A stretch of 64,000 nucleotides of DNA, taken from Gammaproteobacteria bacterium. Its GTDB lineage: Bacteria > Pseudomonadota > Gammaproteobacteria > HTCC5015. The stretch covers positions 300,703 to 364,702 of the forward strand of contig JANQRI010000005.1 of the NCBI GenBank assembly GCA_028284675.1, written 5' to 3'. Each line of letters starts with the position of its first letter. Position 1 is the first letter of the stretch. Below are positions 17,417 through 26,199 of this stretch, piece after piece. Made by a program: the position numbers and the translations under genes. The notes below the pieces were generated by a model. That model had not been told where the DNA came from and searched no databases. It saw only the letters and a list, made by a program, of their open reading frames with translations.

Positions 17417-18175
17417 ATGAGCACACACGGCTCCACAGAAAGCCCGTTACTGGGGGTGAATATCGATCATGTTGCGACATTGCGTCAGGCGCGGGGTATT
17501 GATTTTCCGGATCCAACAGATATTGCCCTGTTAGCGGAAAAGGCGGGCGCAGACTACATTACATTGCACCTGCGTGAGGATCGTCGTCATATTCAGGATT
17601 TTGATGTTGCGCATATGCATCGCCGGTTGACGACGTATATGAACCTGGAAATTGCGGTCACCCGGGAAATGCTCGATATTGCCGCTCGCGTCAAACCCCG
17701 AGATGTGTGCTTTGTACCGGAAAAACGTCAGGAACTAACAACAGAGGGCGGGCTAAATGTATGTGAGCAGAAGCAGCGCATAGGTGATGCCTGTAAAGAA
17801 CTTGAAGATGCCGGTATTCGGGTATCATTGTTTATTGACGCTGATCCTGAGCAGATTGATGCGGCCAAAGAGATCGGTGCCCGCACTGTGGAGATACACA
17901 CTGGCCATTATGCAAATGCCGCCGCAGCTGATAAAAACTCAGAGGCCAATAAATTATTGAGTGCTTTTCAATATGCAAAAGACCTGGGCTTAATTGTCAA
18001 CGCGGGACATGGTCTGAATTACGAGAATGTGCACCCTATTGCCGCGTCTTCAGCTGTCAGCGAATTCAATATCGGGCATTCGATTATTTCGAGAGCGTTA
18101 TATGTTGGAATTGAAAAAGCGGTGCATGATATGAAAAGAATTTTAACTGAAGCCAGGCAGGTTAGTGTCCGCTGA
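17417..18175 (+). CDS. pdxJ: Pyridoxine 5'-phosphate synthase
   Basis: PdxJ condenses 1-deoxyxylulose 5-phosphate with 3-amino-2-oxopropyl phosphate to give pyridoxine 5'-phosphate (vitamin B6 pathway). The N-terminal LLGVNIDHVATLRQARG is diagnostic. Further TIM-barrel motifs are ITLHLREDRRHI, VTREML, and the C-terminal NAGHGLNYENV. ATG 17417 with TGAGGGT six bases upstream gives about 252 residues, the family length; the frame is open further upstream to 17333 but without similarity. Confidence 0.96.
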   Translation: MSTHGSTESPLLGVNIDHVATLRQARGIDFPDPTDIALLAEKAGADYITLHLREDRRHIQDFDVAHMHRRLTTYMNLEIAVTREMLDIAARVKPRDVCFVPEKRQELTTEGGLNVCEQKQRIGDACKELEDAGIRVSLFIDADPEQIDAAKEIGARTVEIHTGHYANAAAADKNSEANKLLSAFQYAKDLGLIVNAGHGLNYENVHPIAASSAVSEFNIGHSIISRALYVGIEKAVHDMKRILTEARQVSVR

Positions 18176-18193
18176 ATACGGGCGCTAACGGTT

Positions 18194-18901
18194 TTAGGGG
18201 TGTGAGAGCCGGGTAATGGTTTTATCAATAGCTTGAATCAGCAGCTGCATGTTATCCAGTGTTTGTTGCGCGGAGTTATTCTTGGCGCTGATTTGCAGTT
18301 TCTTGGCGGCCTCTTCGAGCTCCGGAAGATTACAATAAGTACTGCCTCCGGCAATTTTATGCGCGATATTATAGGCTGCATCGAGATTTTGTAATTTCAA
18401 CGCATTTTCCAGGTTTGCTCTGTGTTCCGGTAATTCTTTTAGCAGCATGGTCTGCAATTGCGTTAATGACGCATCGTCAGGGAGTGTTTCGGGGTTGGAT
18501 GCGTCACTGTTCTGCAGCCATTTATCCAATATCTGCTGCAGATCGTCCTGCTTGATTGGTTTTACTAGGTACTGATTCATGCCGGCCTGCAGGGCTTTGT
18601 TTAATGAATCCGGGTTGCTGTCTGCAGAAAGCCCAATAATAGGTACTGAGTTGGATGGGGGGCCGAGTTTACGTATCGTTTTAGTTGTTTCGAAACCATC
18701 CATAACGGGCATATGCAGATCAAGGAATATGAGGTCTATATCATGGCTTTTCAGGAGCTCAATCGCTTGCGGGCCGCCTTCTGCAAGAACCGTTTTATGG
18801 CCCATCGAGGTTATATAAACATCCAGAAGTTTCTGGCTGATTTCATTGTCATCTACAGCCAGTATGGTATGTTCCCGTTGTTCTGCGGTGTTATCAGTCA
18901 T
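18194..18901 (-). CDS. Response regulator receiver-Hpt phosphotransfer protein
   Basis: This 235-residue cytoplasmic two-component protein has no kinase or output domain. Residues about 10-130 form a receiver with VDDNEISQKLL, the phospho-acceptor Asp in LIFLDLHMPVMDGFE, and the C-terminal Lys in YLVKPIKQDD. Residues about 145-230 form an Hpt domain with the phospho-His in AYNIAHKIAGGSTYC. It resembles the C-terminal half of GacS/BarA-type hybrid kinases, and gacS is found beside cysM-rlmD in pseudomonads, so it may be a remnant or split form of such a kinase (inference). It is transcribed away from cysM. Confidence 0.85.
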   Translation of the reverse strand: MTDNTAEQREHTILAVDDNEISQKLLDVYITSMGHKTVLAEGGPQAIELLKSHDIDLIFLDLHMPVMDGFETTKTIRKLGPPSNSVPIIGLSADSNPDSLNKALQAGMNQYLVKPIKQDDLQQILDKWLQNSDASNPETLPDDASLTQLQTMLLKELPEHRANLENALKLQNLDAAYNIAHKIAGGSTYCNLPELEEAAKKLQISAKNNSAQQTLDNMQLLIQAIDKTITRLSHP

Positions 18902-19041
18902 AGTCCTTGTTCATTGCATCCTTGAGAATATCCCGGGATATTAGGCTAAGTCTACCATAAATTGGTTTATCGCTATCGGCTTGAGCATATTATTCCCGCA
19001 CTGTGTGCAGTAACGTAACATTCAGATTCGGCTATGTTTTC

Positions 19042-19072
19042 TTGCGGATTTGATTAGAACCTATCTTATAAT
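19042..19072 (+). promoter_or_regulatory. Possible promoter for cysM
   Basis: TATAAT at 19067-19072 is a perfect -10 box; a poor -35 (TTGCGG, 19042-19047) lies 19 bases upstream. It is about 100 bases before the cysM start. A 12-base stretch just before it (19055-19066) equals the end of the MITE inverted repeat. Weak prediction. Confidence 0.3.
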
Positions 19073-19172
19073 ACCGTTTGATGGTGCCTCACAGAGTATT
19101 ATTGGGGCAAGCCTGTTACACATTGATATGAGTCGAATGTGACCGCCTTATTACGCAGTGGATAAAAATAAA

Positions 19173-20063
19173 ATGCATTTTCCAACTATTGAAAATTTTA
19201 TAGGAAATACCCCATTGGTGAAAATGCAGCGGCTTGCTGATATTGGAAGCAATACGTTGCTAATGAAACTGGAGGGCAATAATCCTGCGGGATCTGTAAA
19301 GGACAGGCCGGCGATGTCGATGATTAAGCACGCTGAGCAACGTGGTGATATTAAGCCTGGTGATATGCTGATTGAAGCGACCAGTGGCAACACCGGTATT
19401 GCACTGGCGATGGCGGCAGCGATACGCGGATATCCTATTACTTTGATTATGCCGGAAAATGCAAGTCTGGAACGGCGGGCTCTGATGAAAAGCTTCGGCG
19501 CGAATATTATTTTGGTTTCCAAAGAAGAGAGTATGGAGGGCGCCCGGGATTTAGCACAAAAGTTACATGACGAAGGCAAAGGCTTTGTGCTGGATCAATT
19601 TTCAAACCCGGATAACCCGCGTGCGCATTATGAGGGTACCGGGCCGGAAATATGGCGGGATACGGAAGGCACTATCAGCCACTTTGTCAGCTCTATGGGG
19701 ACAACCGGCACGATTATGGGAACCTCTAAATATTTAAAGGAAAAAAAAACTGATATTCAGATTGTTGGTGTGCAGCCAACCGAAGGGTCTGCAATTCCGG
19801 GGATTCGCCGCTGGCCGCCGGAATATGTTCCGCGAATTTTTGATTCATCAAAAGTGGATCAGCTTATTGATGTCAGCCAGACGCAGGCCGAGGATATGGC
19901 CCGCCAGCTTGCAGCTAAAGAAGGTGTTTTCTGCGGGGTTTCGTCCGGTGGTGCGGTAACCGCAGCACTGCAACTTTGTGAAGGCCTCGATAATGCCGTG
20001 GTGGTCGTAATTATCTGTGATCGGGGTGATCGCTATATTTCAACGAATATTTTTCCTGCCTGA
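19173..20063 (+). CDS. cysM: Cysteine synthase B
   Basis: This PLP enzyme makes cysteine from O-acetylserine and sulfide or thiosulfate. The PLP-binding Lys lies in NNPAGSVKDRPA; the substrate loop is EATSGNTGIALA and the phosphate-binding glycine loop is SSMGTTGTIMG. The sequence GSAIPGIRRWP is characteristic of CysM rather than CysK. ATG 19173 gives 296 residues; GTG 19158 adds five residues and is possible. It is followed after 17 bases by rlmD, the usual cysM-rlmD order. Confidence 0.94.
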   Translation: MHFPTIENFIGNTPLVKMQRLADIGSNTLLMKLEGNNPAGSVKDRPAMSMIKHAEQRGDIKPGDMLIEATSGNTGIALAMAAAIRGYPITLIMPENASLERRALMKSFGANIILVSKEESMEGARDLAQKLHDEGKGFVLDQFSNPDNPRAHYEGTGPEIWRDTEGTISHFVSSMGTTGTIMGTSKYLKEKKTDIQIVGVQPTEGSAIPGIRRWPPEYVPRIFDSSKVDQLIDVSQTQAEDMARQLAAKEGVFCGVSSGGAVTAALQLCEGLDNAVVVVIICDRGDRYISTNIFPA

Positions 20064-20080
20064 CTGCACTGCGATTGTCT

Positions 20081-21403
20081 ATGGGCCGTAAAAAAAGACT
20101 GCCGGTTGAGCCGGTGGAAATCACGATTGAATCATTGAGTCATGACGGACGCGGAGCAGGGCGCCTGGACGGGAAAGCGGTATTTGTTGAGGGGGCTTTG
20201 CCAGGCGAACGGGTCAGGTTTATCTATACCGGTCGTCGCAGGCATTATGACGAGGGTAAAGTTGAGGCGGTTATCGAAGCTTCGCCGAATCGTGTGATAC
20301 CTAGATGTGCGCACTTTGAGCGTTGTGGTGGTTGCAGCCTTCAGCACCTGGAAGCCGGAGCGCAAATTCAGGCAAAACAAAGTGTTTTGCTGGATAACCT
20401 GCAGCGGATAGGTAAAGTCAATCCCCAGCATTTATTGGATCCGCTGCAGGCGGATATCTGGCAATACCGGCAAAAAGCCCGTCTTGGTGTTCGCTTTGTC
20501 CCGAAAAAAGCCAAAGTATTGATTGGGTTCCGCGAGAAGCGATCGTCTTTTATCACTGAAACACAGCGCTGTGAAATACTGTGTGAGAGCGTAGGTGAAA
20601 ACATAGAAGCACTCTCGGACTTGATAGATTCGCTTTCGATTAAGGCTTCAATACCCCAGATAGAAGTCGCTGCCGGTGAGATGCAAACCTGTTTGATCTT
20701 TCGTGTTTTGGAACCTGTAAGCCAGGACGATTTGAGTAAATTCAAAATATTTGGTGAGCAGCATGGTTTTATGGTGATGCTGCAGCCGGGTGGGCCCGAC
20801 ACAGTATATCCAGTGGTTAACGATAGTAGTAACCTTTATTATGATCTGCCTGAGCAGGATTTAAGGTTAAGCTTCAAGCCGCAGGATTTTACTCAGGTCA
20901 ACAGCTCGATTAACCGTCGCATGATCAGTCAGGCGCTGGATTTACTTGATTTACAGTCTGATGATCGGGTGCTCGATTTATTTTGTGGTTTGGGTAATTT
21001 CACGCTGCCAATTGCGCGGCAGGTCGAAGCTGTCGTCGGAGTGGAAGGTGATGCTGAGATGGTCAGGCGGGCTGCCGGGAATGCTGATGCCAATGGGGTC
21101 ACAAATGTCAGGTTTTATCAGGCAGATTTATTTGAGGAGCCTCAGAAAGAACCTTGGCGAATGGAGTCATACCATAAAGTTTTATTGGACCCGCCGCGTT
21201 CCGGTGCGGAGGCGGTTGTTAGTTGGCTGGCTGGAACGCAAAACTTACAAACCATTCTGTATGTTTCGTGCAACCCTGCGACCTTGGCCAGAGATGCGGG
21301 TATTTTGGTTGAGCAGGGAGGTTATACGCTATGCCATGCCGGAGTGATGGATATGTTTCCACACACGGCACATGTTGAGGCGATGGCCGTGTTTCGAAAA
21401 TAG
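20081..21403 (+). CDS. rlmD: 23S rRNA (uracil-1939-C5) methyltransferase
   Basis: RlmD (RumA) methylates U1939 of 23S rRNA with SAM and contains a 4Fe-4S cluster. The N-terminal TRAM domain (about 10-70) contains LSHDGRGAGR. The cluster Cys residues are in CAHFERCGGCSLQHL plus a later one in QRCEIL. The SAM motif is VLDLFCGLGNFTLPIA, and the catalytic Cys is in YVSCNPATLARD. There are 440 residues from ATG 20081; a TTG six bases upstream is less likely. It ends at a shared hairpin between convergent genes. Confidence 0.96.
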   Translation: MGRKKRLPVEPVEITIESLSHDGRGAGRLDGKAVFVEGALPGERVRFIYTGRRRHYDEGKVEAVIEASPNRVIPRCAHFERCGGCSLQHLEAGAQIQAKQSVLLDNLQRIGKVNPQHLLDPLQADIWQYRQKARLGVRFVPKKAKVLIGFREKRSSFITETQRCEILCESVGENIEALSDLIDSLSIKASIPQIEVAAGEMQTCLIFRVLEPVSQDDLSKFKIFGEQHGFMVMLQPGGPDTVYPVVNDSSNLYYDLPEQDLRLSFKPQDFTQVNSSINRRMISQALDLLDLQSDDRVLDLFCGLGNFTLPIARQVEAVVGVEGDAEMVRRAAGNADANGVTNVRFYQADLFEEPQKEPWRMESYHKVLLDPPRSGAEAVVSWLAGTQNLQTILYVSCNPATLARDAGILVEQGGYTLCHAGVMDMFPHTAHVEAMAVFRK

Positions 21404-21421
21404 TCCGGTTTGGCAACCGGA
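21404..21421. terminator. Bidirectional hairpin between rlmD and the FHA gene
   Basis: A perfect 7-bp stem (TCCGGTT, 21404-21410, with AACCGGA, 21415-21421) has a four-base loop, directly after the rlmD stop and before the convergent FHA gene stop. No T-run follows on either strand, so termination efficiency is uncertain. Confidence 0.5.
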
Positions 21422-21435
21422 ATCAAAAGCGGGTT

Positions 21436-22200
21436 TTAAGGCAGGAAAAACTCCATTTTCACGCCGGCAACTTCGATGATATCGTGATCTTTTAACGCGG
21501 TTGCCTGAGTACCAATGCTTTCGCCATTGATGATGGGTGTCTGATTACCCATACCGCCTTCAACATGAATAATGAAATAACCCTGGGGTCGGCGTGTAAT
21601 TGCGGCCACTTGAGTACCGGGCTTACCGATGGTGGTGAGTGCTTTGGTTAACTCAAGTTCTTTACCGGCATTTGCACCGTTCAGAATCTGCAGTTTTGAA
21701 GGACCGTTGGTTGCCGCTGCCGCAGCTGCCGGACGCAGAGTGTCCTGGACTGCTTGCTCAGATACTTCAGCGGCTTTTTTGGCCTCTTCCGCGACGATTC
21801 GCTCTACCGATTCACCAATTTCCAGTGAGCCGGTGGCTTCCGGCATGCCGGCTGCATCAGGCCGGATAACCATGGTTTTCTCGAATGCTTCCTCCTGGTC
21901 ACTGGAGGCCTGTTCGTTGACGTATTTCAATTGGTGTTTGCCGACACCGATGACATCTCCATGCCTGAGTGCATGTTTTTTGATAAGGGAGCCATTAACA
22001 TAAGTACCATTGGTGCTGTTGAGATCCTCTAAAAAAGAATCATTCAATATGGTGATGATTTGGGCGTGTCTGCCGCTCACAGCAAGATTGTCGACCTGTA
22101 TATCGTTATCGGGTCGACGCCCGATAGTCACGGTTTCTTTCGCGAGCTCATGCTCGGACACGGGTTCGCTGTTTAGCGTTAATATGAGTTTAGCCGGCAT
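21436..22200 (-). CDS. FHA-domain protein (double FHA)
   Basis: A 254-residue cytoplasmic adaptor with a canonical N-terminal FHA domain (about residues 5-95) that should bind phosphothreonine. The conserved IGRRPDND, SGRHAQI and LNSTNGTYVNG contain the Arg, Ser, His and Asn contacts. An Ala/Glu-rich linker (about 100-165) leads to a second, weaker FHA-like domain (about 170-254) that lacks the SxxH motif. It lies on the same strand as the PP2C phosphatase and CHASE2 kinase, so it is a likely reader of phosphorylation made by that kinase (inference). Confidence 0.88.
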   Translation of the reverse strand: MPAKLILTLNSEPVSEHELAKETVTIGRRPDNDIQVDNLAVSGRHAQIITILNDSFLEDLNSTNGTYVNGSLIKKHALRHGDVIGVGKHQLKYVNEQASSDQEEAFEKTMVIRPDAAGMPEATGSLEIGESVERIVAEEAKKAAEVSEQAVQDTLRPAAAAAATNGPSKLQILNGANAGKELELTKALTTIGKPGTQVAAITRRPQGYFIIHVEGGMGNQTPIINGESIGTQATALKDHDIIEVAGVKMEFFLP

Positions 22201-22414
22201 ATTCGATCCTTAACTCGTATTGTTATTGAAACTGATCTTAAAATTGCTAAATATAATGAATATTTCTCACTGAAAATCCATTTCTTGTGTGTAACCTGTT
22301 GTTCGCAGCAGTGACTCCAAGGTTAAAAGATACGCGTTGATCGTCTGTCAGTAACTGCGTTATTTGAGTCATTTTATTGCTCCTAATCCGTCTTTTTACC
22401 GGTTCGGGGTAACC

Positions 22415-23245
22415 CTAGAAGAACCAGTCCACAACTTTATCCACCCAGCTTTTTTGGGTAAAAGCCTCCTGGTTGGGCCGCGCAAGAATGACCGAAATAT
22501 TATCTTTTCCGCCGTTCTCATTTGCCAATTTTACAAGCTCTGTAACGGCGGATTCCAGGTTATCATTATACTTGTTTAAAGTTAAGTATATATCCCGGTC
22601 GTCGACCATGTCGTTCAGTCCGTCGGAACATAACAGATATGTGTCGCCCGGCAGTGCGATATCTTCCTGCAGATCGACCTCTATATCGGGGTCAATACCC
22701 AAGGCCCGGGTGACCAGGTTTTTATTTTGGGATTCTTTGGCTTCTTCAGAGGTGTAGAAACCTTTGGCGATCAGCTCCTGGAGCAGGGTGTGATCGACGG
22801 TTATCAACTCCAGCTCATCATTACGTAAGCGGTAAAGTCTGGAGTCGCCGACATGGGCAATAGTCAGGCGGTTATCATAAAACAGCGCAAGAACAATGGT
22901 TGTCCCCATGCCCCGGTATTGGGGTTGGCTTTGAGCTGCATTGTAGATAACCTGATTGCATTTTTTTAGGGTGTCACGTACCGCAAGGCTTTCCAGTGAA
23001 TAGCCGGACGCTTCGTCCGTGCCTGCATCCTGTTGTTTACGTGAGGAGATCGTGCTTTCCAGGTCAGTTAGAATGGTATTAATGGCTAACGCGCTTGCCA
23101 CTTCCCCTCCTTTATAGCCGCCCATGCCGTCTGCGACTACAGCCAGACCCAATCGGGCTTCAGTACCGATACAGTCTTCATTATGCGAGCGCTTGACTCC
23201 GGTATTGGTCTCACCAAAGACTTCGATTTTATTATTCGGACCCAT
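22415..23245 (-). CDS. PP2C-family Ser/Thr protein phosphatase
   Basis: A 276-residue metal-dependent phosphatase of the Stp1/PrpC type that removes phosphate from Ser/Thr. Metal-binding residues are in HNEDCIG, VADGMGGYKGGE and LLCSDGLND, with a final Asp in GGKDNISVILA. It is separated by only 33 bases from the kinase gene on the same strand, so kinase and phosphatase are probably co-expressed and act on the same targets. It ends about 214 bases before the FHA gene start. Confidence 0.92.
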   Translation of the reverse strand: MGPNNKIEVFGETNTGVKRSHNEDCIGTEARLGLAVVADGMGGYKGGEVASALAINTILTDLESTISSRKQQDAGTDEASGYSLESLAVRDTLKKCNQVIYNAAQSQPQYRGMGTTIVLALFYDNRLTIAHVGDSRLYRLRNDELELITVDHTLLQELIAKGFYTSEEAKESQNKNLVTRALGIDPDIEVDLQEDIALPGDTYLLCSDGLNDMVDDRDIYLTLNKYNDNLESAVTELVKLANENGGKDNISVILARPNQEAFTQKSWVDKVVDWFF

Positions 23246-23278
23246 GGGCTGAATTTTATATCCGGCAAGCAGGATAAG

Positions 23279-25936
23279 TTACAGGCCGTTGATGCATTTT
23301 TCCAGATCGGCAGCTATTTCCGCTCCCGTCTGATATCGATCATCGGCACGTTTTTCCAGAGCCTTAGCGATAATCACTTCCAGCAGCCCCGGTAGTTGCG
23401 GATTAATCTCCATAATACTGGGGTGAGGATCGTTGGTGATTTTGAACATTAAGGATGCCATCGACTCGGCTTTGAAAGGCAGTTGCCCGCTGGTCAGCTG
23501 AAACAGCATTACACCCAGCGAGAATAAATCCGAGCGCCCATCTACTTTTTTGCCTGCCAGTTGCTCCGGCGACATATATGAGGGTGTTCCCAGCACCATA
23601 CCGGTTTTGGTCTTGCTTGAGTCGGTTATTCGGGCAATACCAAAATCGGTAATTTTGGTTTGTCGGCTTTCCGGCTCATACATAACGTTTGCAGGTTTAA
23701 TGTCCCGATGAACAACATTTTGTTTATGTGCGTAATCCAGTGCTTCGGCTGATTTTTTTATAATATCCAGTGCGGCCGGCAGTGCCAGCAGATGGTTCTT
23801 TTTGGTGTAGCGGGCCAGGTCATGGCCTTTTAAAAATTCCATCGCAATATACGCCAGATCATGCTCTTCACCGGCGTCATAAATGGTGACTATATTGGGA
23901 TGATTCAAACGCCCGGCTGTTTCAGCCTCCCGGAAGAAGCGCTCTTTAACTTCATCAATTTCGTCTTCGTCGAATTCCTGTGACAGTGCCATGGTTTTAA
24001 TTGCCACTACGCGGCTGATTTTAGGATCCCGTCCCAGATACACAATGCCCATGGCGCCTTTGCCCAGCTCTTTTTCCACCTGATAGCGGCCGAGCATGGG
24101 TTTTTCAACATTACCGCCTTCCAGAATCAAAGTGCCTGAGGCGGTGCTTGCATTACCGCCAAGCACCACGGTTTCTTCCATTTTTTTGCTGCGTTCGATA
24201 CGCTGTTTCACATCCCGGAACTGCGGGCTGAATTCGGCGATGTACTGATATACATTGCCGGATTTACTGAACTGTCGTTTACGCTCAAAGTCCAGTGCAA
24301 GATTGTAAAGCACTTCGGCGGTGGCATCATTTTTCGGACATTTACGGAATTTTTCAAAGGCCATATCCAGTTGTCCCTGACCTTGAAAAGCCAGGCCGAG
24401 CATTTTATTGCTTTCAGCGGACTCGATATCAGCATGCAATTTACCGCGCTCGGTAACCAGGAAGCGTTTGGTAGTCAAAATCAAATAACCGAAAACCAGC
24501 ATAGTAGCGGGCAGCATCAGCTCAACCCAGGTTGATTGCATTGTCATCATCAGAAAATGAGTAACCAACAAAGCAATTAATAACACAATACTGCTGATGG
24601 CAGCTGCTGTACCGTTCAGGCGCGGTAGCAGAAACATAATAAATATGGCTATCAGTGCTACGCATCCATGTTTAAGATACGGAGCCCAGGTGGGAATAAG
24701 AAAAAAATCTTCGTTTAAAATACTGGCGACCGTATGTGCAGTTGTTTCTGCTTCGGACATTCTTGTGCTGATTGGGGTGAGCTGAGGCTTACTGATACCG
24801 GATGCGGATGCGCCGACGATGACTATTTTGCCCCGGTATTTTTCAGCTGGGACTTTATTGCTTATTACGTCATAGAAAGAATCAACCGGAAATGTTCGGT
24901 TACCGTCAGACCTTTTATAAAAAAAATTGTACATACTGAGGTGCATGTCAGTACTGATCTCCAGCCGGCCCAATTTAACGCCTTCTTCGAGCTTAACCGT
25001 AATATCCTCTACGCCCAGATTAAGGCTTTTGGCGGCAACCATTAATTCGTACGAAGGAAACAGAGCGCCATAATAGTCGACGACCAGCGGATCGAAGCGT
25101 ATGCCGCCGTCAACATCGGGCTGATTATTAATATTTCCGACTGCCTGTGCGGCACTGCCGATGGCCGGGATGGGGGTGATGGCCTGAGAAGTTTCCCAGG
25201 GCAGGTAGCCATAATCGGTGGTGGTATTGTCTTCGATATTTTCAATGGCCATCTTTTGTACAAACTGCGGTAATGCTTTGTCCGGTTTGCCGAGCGGTTC
25301 ATCGAATAAAAGCCACATTGGCGTAATGACATTACCGGCCTGCCTGATGCTGTTAACCAGCTTTCTATCAACATTCAAAGAGCGATGGGCTCTGAGCAAA
25401 AGTTTTTCGGCCTGAGCGATACGATGCCTGATATTAATGAATGAACTTTGCAGTTGCTCCTGGGCAGGTGATTCAAGCTCAGAAATCAATTGTTCGTGAA
25501 TCTCAAGCGGGGCAGGTGGCGTGTTATCCGGTGCTGCCTCCGCCCTGCGATCAGACCTGCGGCTAAGCTGAGTAAGGCGGGTTTCTTGATAAAAATTCAA
25601 CATGTCGTCAATATGAGCCAAACCCGGGTCTATCTGGGGTTCCGCAAATATGGGGGTGTAGGCAATGACTTTTGCGTCTGCGGCCGCGAGCCGTTTGATC
25701 ATTTCAGCATGAATCTCACGCGACCAGGGCCAACGCCCGAGATTTTCGATGCTTTGCTCATCAATTGCGATGATCGCGATATTGTCACCAGGGGTTTTCG
25801 ATGAGCCTCTTACGCCGAAGTCATAAGCTTCACGTTCAAGGTTCTCGATCAGATTGGAGCAGCTGTGTACCGTGAGCACCAGAATGATGGCCACCAGCCC
25901 GGTTAACCAGTTGCTTTTCCATAGAGCGGTTTTCAT
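23279..25936 (-). CDS. CHASE2-sensor Ser/Thr protein kinase
   Basis: An 885-residue transmembrane kinase. A signal/anchor helix (about 10-28) is followed by a large periplasmic CHASE2 sensor (about 30-410, with IDEQSIENLGRWPWSR). A coiled insertion lies at about 140-210. Membrane helices (about 425-490) and a tetratricopeptide-like helical region (about 505-580) precede a C-terminal PknB-type kinase domain (about 612-885). Catalytic motifs are LGKGAMGIVYLG, VAIK, VHRDIKPANV (about 740), ITDFGIA (about 765) and GTPSYMSPEQ. The kinase should phosphorylate cytoplasmic targets in response to a periplasmic signal. It heads the minus-strand cluster kinase-phosphatase-FHA. Confidence 0.92.
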   Translation of the reverse strand: MKTALWKSNWLTGLVAIILVLTVHSCSNLIENLEREAYDFGVRGSSKTPGDNIAIIAIDEQSIENLGRWPWSREIHAEMIKRLAAADAKVIAYTPIFAEPQIDPGLAHIDDMLNFYQETRLTQLSRRSDRRAEAAPDNTPPAPLEIHEQLISELESPAQEQLQSSFINIRHRIAQAEKLLLRAHRSLNVDRKLVNSIRQAGNVITPMWLLFDEPLGKPDKALPQFVQKMAIENIEDNTTTDYGYLPWETSQAITPIPAIGSAAQAVGNINNQPDVDGGIRFDPLVVDYYGALFPSYELMVAAKSLNLGVEDITVKLEEGVKLGRLEISTDMHLSMYNFFYKRSDGNRTFPVDSFYDVISNKVPAEKYRGKIVIVGASASGISKPQLTPISTRMSEAETTAHTVASILNEDFFLIPTWAPYLKHGCVALIAIFIMFLLPRLNGTAAAISSIVLLIALLVTHFLMMTMQSTWVELMLPATMLVFGYLILTTKRFLVTERGKLHADIESAESNKMLGLAFQGQGQLDMAFEKFRKCPKNDATAEVLYNLALDFERKRQFSKSGNVYQYIAEFSPQFRDVKQRIERSKKMEETVVLGGNASTASGTLILEGGNVEKPMLGRYQVEKELGKGAMGIVYLGRDPKISRVVAIKTMALSQEFDEDEIDEVKERFFREAETAGRLNHPNIVTIYDAGEEHDLAYIAMEFLKGHDLARYTKKNHLLALPAALDIIKKSAEALDYAHKQNVVHRDIKPANVMYEPESRQTKITDFGIARITDSSKTKTGMVLGTPSYMSPEQLAGKKVDGRSDLFSLGVMLFQLTSGQLPFKAESMASLMFKITNDPHPSIMEINPQLPGLLEVIIAKALEKRADDRYQTGAEIAADLEKCINGL

Positions 25937-26052
25937 ATTTTATCCGTATCCGCCTAGCTATAAATTCGGCATAATACCCAAAATTTCAGTAAAAACAATA
26001 GCTTTAACGTACTTTTTGTAAAAAGGTTCAGGTTTTTGTAGGGTTTTAGTGC

Positions 26053-26086
26053 TTGGTTTATCGACCAAATATGAAAGCGCTATAAT
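26053..26086 (+). promoter_or_regulatory. Possible promoter for the GAF-HD-GYP gene
   Basis: TATAAT at 26081-26086 is a perfect -10 box in the divergent gap (25937-26199). The best upstream match (TTGGTT, 26053-26058) is too far, at 22 bases, so another factor or an activator may be needed. It leaves a leader of about 105 bases. Confidence 0.35.
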
Positions 26087-26199
26087 CCAGCATAGTGGCA
26101 GGCCCTAATCGTGCTGATTCGATATGGAGATTTGCGGGCTGCGGTGTTTTTTGTGTTCACGGAAGGCGAAAATGATAAAAGCTGAGGTATAAAAATATC

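Noticed and set aside
19055..19066. Second MITE copy near cysM
   Set aside because: Only 12 bases match the inverted repeat and no partner end is nearby; the match also overlaps a likely promoter.
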